From assembly GCA_947462515.1 (NCBI GenBank), contig CANHPJ010000121.1:1-6082 (forward strand): a stretch of 6,082 bases of DNA, read 5' to 3'. A model generated the notes under the pieces. That model searched no databases. It was not told the origin of the DNA and worked only from the letters and a program-made list of their open reading frames with translations. The position numbers were made by a program, and so were the translations under genes. Positions 4,169 through 6,082 of the stretch are shown here, piece by piece (position 1 is the stretch's first letter; every line of letters begins with the position of its first letter). The stretch is from Bacteroidota bacterium (lineage in GTDB: Bacteria > Bacteroidota > Bacteroidia > JACCXN01).

Positions 4169-6082
4169 TTATTTGGCAATGATAATTTTAAATTGTTTGC
4201 TGGATTCATTGTTAGAGTTTATCAATTTTATGATATAAACACCATTTGAAAAGTCAGATAAGTCCATTGTTTGCGAATTTTTTCCGGCAAAAGAGTTAAT
4301 TTCTTTTCCAAAAAGATCAAAAGCCTTTACAGTATAATTTATTTCATTGTTAATTCCAATCACCTGTAATAGTCCATTGGATGGATTCGGATAAATTTTA
4401 GCATTGTCGAACACATTATTTTTAATGTTTGATTTTAACTCAAAGGTTTTTATTCCAATAGGCAATACCGAAGTTCCAAGAACTGGTCTAATCATCCAGG
4501 AGCCATTAAATTGGGTTGTTTCCCATTGTCCGGAAATGTTGAAATTCATTTGTGCACTTGCATCATTATTTTTGTCAAAACCTACGTTGAGTCTTACGCT
4601 GTTCGATTGCACAATACCAACATAAAATATGCCTGCAGGGAGTAATAACGGTTCGATTTTATATACGTGATATCCGTTTATTCTGCCTTCATATATAGGG
4701 TTTTCAGATACTTCAGACTGATAAATGATTGTTTCGGGACTCAAGCTGCTCCAAACTGTAAGTTTGAAGTTATAAAAGCTCACATCCTGATTTATCTGTG
4801 CAAAATGTATGGCCACTGCCGAAAGTGTATCAGACGTGTTTAAAGAAAAACTATAAGCCATTTTAGCACCGTTTGCGCTAAGTCCATAGGCTGCTTCAGC
4901 AGATCCATCGTCGTATGCAAAATGATGGTCAAACTTTTGAAATTGTCTTAAGGTGTCGTTACTTTTTATCTCATCGCCCGTTATTGGAACTACTATGGTG
5001 TTTAGTATTTCAAACTTTTCATAATTATCTGAGGAACTGGGAAATATGAAGTCAAGTTTATTTGCATAGCTAAAGTTTGTGTTTGGTTGTTCATTACCAT
5101 TGAGACCACCGTTTGTAATTAATAGGGTATCATTTTTGTCGCGAATGGTATAGGTGTATGTAACTACTTTACTAGAAGCACTGTTATTACGCATATCTAC
5201 TTTCAAAGTTTGATACATTTCTCCTTCCGGGTTGGCCTTAAATTGACGCCATGGCATTTCCTGATATTTGTCTAATAATACCCTGTTGGCATTAACAAAG
5301 CAAACATCGTCAGGCAGGGTGTCTGAGAGGCTTCTGTTTTTATTTAGTTTAACATAGTCAATGTGCCAGTGGTCGAGATTTCCGGATAGGGTGGCAAAAT
5401 TTACGAAACGAAATTTAAAGCCTTTTTTTAGGAATTTATCATCAGTTATTGGAATCATTACCTCTTTAAAATCAACTGCTGAGGTTCCTTCGGCATTCCA
5501 TTGTAAATACCAAATACTATCTTTTGGTGAATAAAATTCCAATAATAGCATGTCATCTTTTTCGGGTGCATTTCCTATTCCTTGAGGCTGAAAGTAAAAA
5601 GAAAGATATAAGGAATCTGCTGGCAGATAATCAAGGGATATAGGTTTAGATGTGAGCGTATCGGCGGCTCCTTGCGATTGCGATTGATTGGGTTCGTAAG
5701 GTGATCCATCTGATTTTAACCCATCAAATGTCGCCACTCCAATAGTAGGGGGATTTACCGGATAATTAGTGTTAATGAACACGTTTTGGTCTGTCCATAG
5801 TGCATTTCCACCTGAGGCTGTAATTACTTTTATTGTATCTGTAATAAGATATAAGCTAACATCTGGATATACATTTTCATATTTTAAAAATATGCCTGAG
5901 CTATCAAAAATCGGCGCAGAATAAGTCGGCCAAACACTTATTGATGAGGTGGGTATAAAAGGTTCGAGTGGATTTTCATATTTAGTAATTAAAAAAGGTG
6001 GGTTTGCCACAGAGTCGTATTTGTTGGTGGCAGCATTAAAGTTATATGTCCAGCTGGTATCAAGCATGTATTTTATAGAGTC
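4169..6082 (-). CDS. large secreted protein with T9SS type A sorting domain (5' truncated by window edge)
   Basis: Only the last 637 codons are present and the frame stays open to the right edge. The first ATG in view (6065-6067) is unlikely to be the start: no signal peptide follows it, and T9SS cargo needs one. Numbered from that Met, residues about 85-242 look like a MAM/jelly-roll-type beta-sandwich (ATFDGLKSDGSPY, TSKPISLDYL, SLYLSFYFQPQG, ending FRFVNFATLSGNLDHWHIDYVKL). About 255-375 suggests an Ig-like beta domain. A second sandwich (about 383-531) opens with FAYDDGSAEAAYG and ends GSWMIRPVLG, both recurring in Bacteroidota secreted proteins. The C-terminal 76 residues are the sorting domain. 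No catalytic motif is visible, so an adhesive or structural surface role is possible but unproven; an enzyme domain could lie in the missing N-terminus. It precedes rluD by 33 bp on the same strand. Confidence 0.88.
   Translation of the reverse strand, partial: DSIKYMLDTSWTYNFNAATNKYDSVANPPFLITKYENPLEPFIPTSSISVWPTYSAPIFDSSGIFLKYENVYPDVSLYLITDTIKVITASGGNALWTDQNVFINTNYPVNPPTIGVATFDGLKSDGSPYEPNQSQSQGAADTLTSKPISLDYLPADSLYLSFYFQPQGIGNAPEKDDMLLLEFYSPKDSIWYLQWNAEGTSAVDFKEVMIPITDDKFLKKGFKFRFVNFATLSGNLDHWHIDYVKLNKNRSLSDTLPDDVCFVNANRVLLDKYQEMPWRQFKANPEGEMYQTLKVDMRNNSASSKVVTYTYTIRDKNDTLLITNGGLNGNEQPNTNFSYANKLDFIFPSSSDNYEKFEILNTIVVPITGDEIKSNDTLRQFQKFDHHFAYDDGSAEAAYGLSANGAKMAYSFSLNTSDTLSAVAIHFAQINQDVSFYNFKLTVWSSLSPETIIYQSEVSENPIYEGRINGYHVYKIEPLLLPAGIFYVGIVQSNSVRLNVGFDKNNDASAQMNFNISGQWETTQFNGSWMIRPVLGTSVLPIGIKTFELKSNIKNNVFDNAKIYPNPSNGLLQVIGINNEINYTVKAFDLFGKEINSFAGKNSQTMDLSDFSNGVYIIKLINSNNESSKQFKIIIAK
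4172..4399 (-). other. T9SS type A C-terminal sorting domain
   Basis: This encodes the last 76 residues of the secreted protein. It begins KIYPNPSNGLLQV, continues through YTVKAFDLFGKEI and MDLSDFSNGVYIIKL, and ends KQFKIIIAK. That is the standard order: the YPNP start, a G-rich turn, the D-x-x-G strand, L-x-x-GxYxxxI, and a basic C-terminus. In this family the domain directs export through the outer-membrane T9SS translocon, after which it is usually cleaved and the protein released or attached to the surface. The T9SS machinery itself is not in the window. Confidence 0.93.

Noticed and set aside
1..6082. Possible defence, mobile-element or novel multi-gene system.
   Set aside because: All five genes belong to recognised housekeeping, regulatory or secreted-protein families. 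No transposase, integrase, nuclease, reverse transcriptase or regular repeat array is present.

Overview
This window looks like ordinary chromosome from an AT-rich member of the Bacteroidota. Three things point there. The protein at the right edge ends in a type IX secretion (T9SS) type A sorting domain, which is essentially confined to this phylum. No start codon has a convincing Shine-Dalgarno sequence. The intergenic regions contain matches to the Bacteroidota promoter pattern (TTTG, about 20 bp, TAnnTTTG). Finer placement is not possible from this sequence. The presence of mqnE implies a lineage that makes menaquinone by the futalosine route rather than the classical Men route.

Layout from left to right: (1) rdgB/HAM1, a nucleotide-pool housecleaning pyrophosphatase, on the plus strand (49-630). 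(2) A complete OmpR-type response regulator on the minus strand (686-1381), convergent with rdgB and with no histidine kinase in view. (3) A 221-bp divergent intergenic region (1382-1602) holding a perfect 14-bp palindrome, a good candidate promoter for mqnE and a weaker one for the regulator. (4) mqnE, the radical-SAM aminofutalosine synthase of menaquinone synthesis, on the plus strand (1603-2781). (5) A 301-bp convergent intergenic region (2782-3082) containing decayed hairpin repeats with an ACCGATATT-type lead sequence, then a very strong bidirectional terminator. (6) A RluD-type 23S rRNA pseudouridine synthase on the minus strand (3083-4135) with a GTG start. (7) Only 33 bp upstream of it on the same strand, the C-terminal 637 codons of a large secreted T9SS-sorted protein whose beginning lies beyond the right edge.

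The genes do not form one pathway. They are dispersed housekeeping genes (nucleotide sanitation, quinone synthesis, rRNA modification), one two-component regulator and one surface or secreted protein. The only likely co-transcribed pair is the T9SS protein gene followed by rluD. I found no CRISPR array, tRNA, rRNA, insertion sequence, phage gene or defence system, and no convincing undescribed system. The points most worth following up are non-coding: the palindrome in the divergent promoter region and the hairpin repeats downstream of mqnE.
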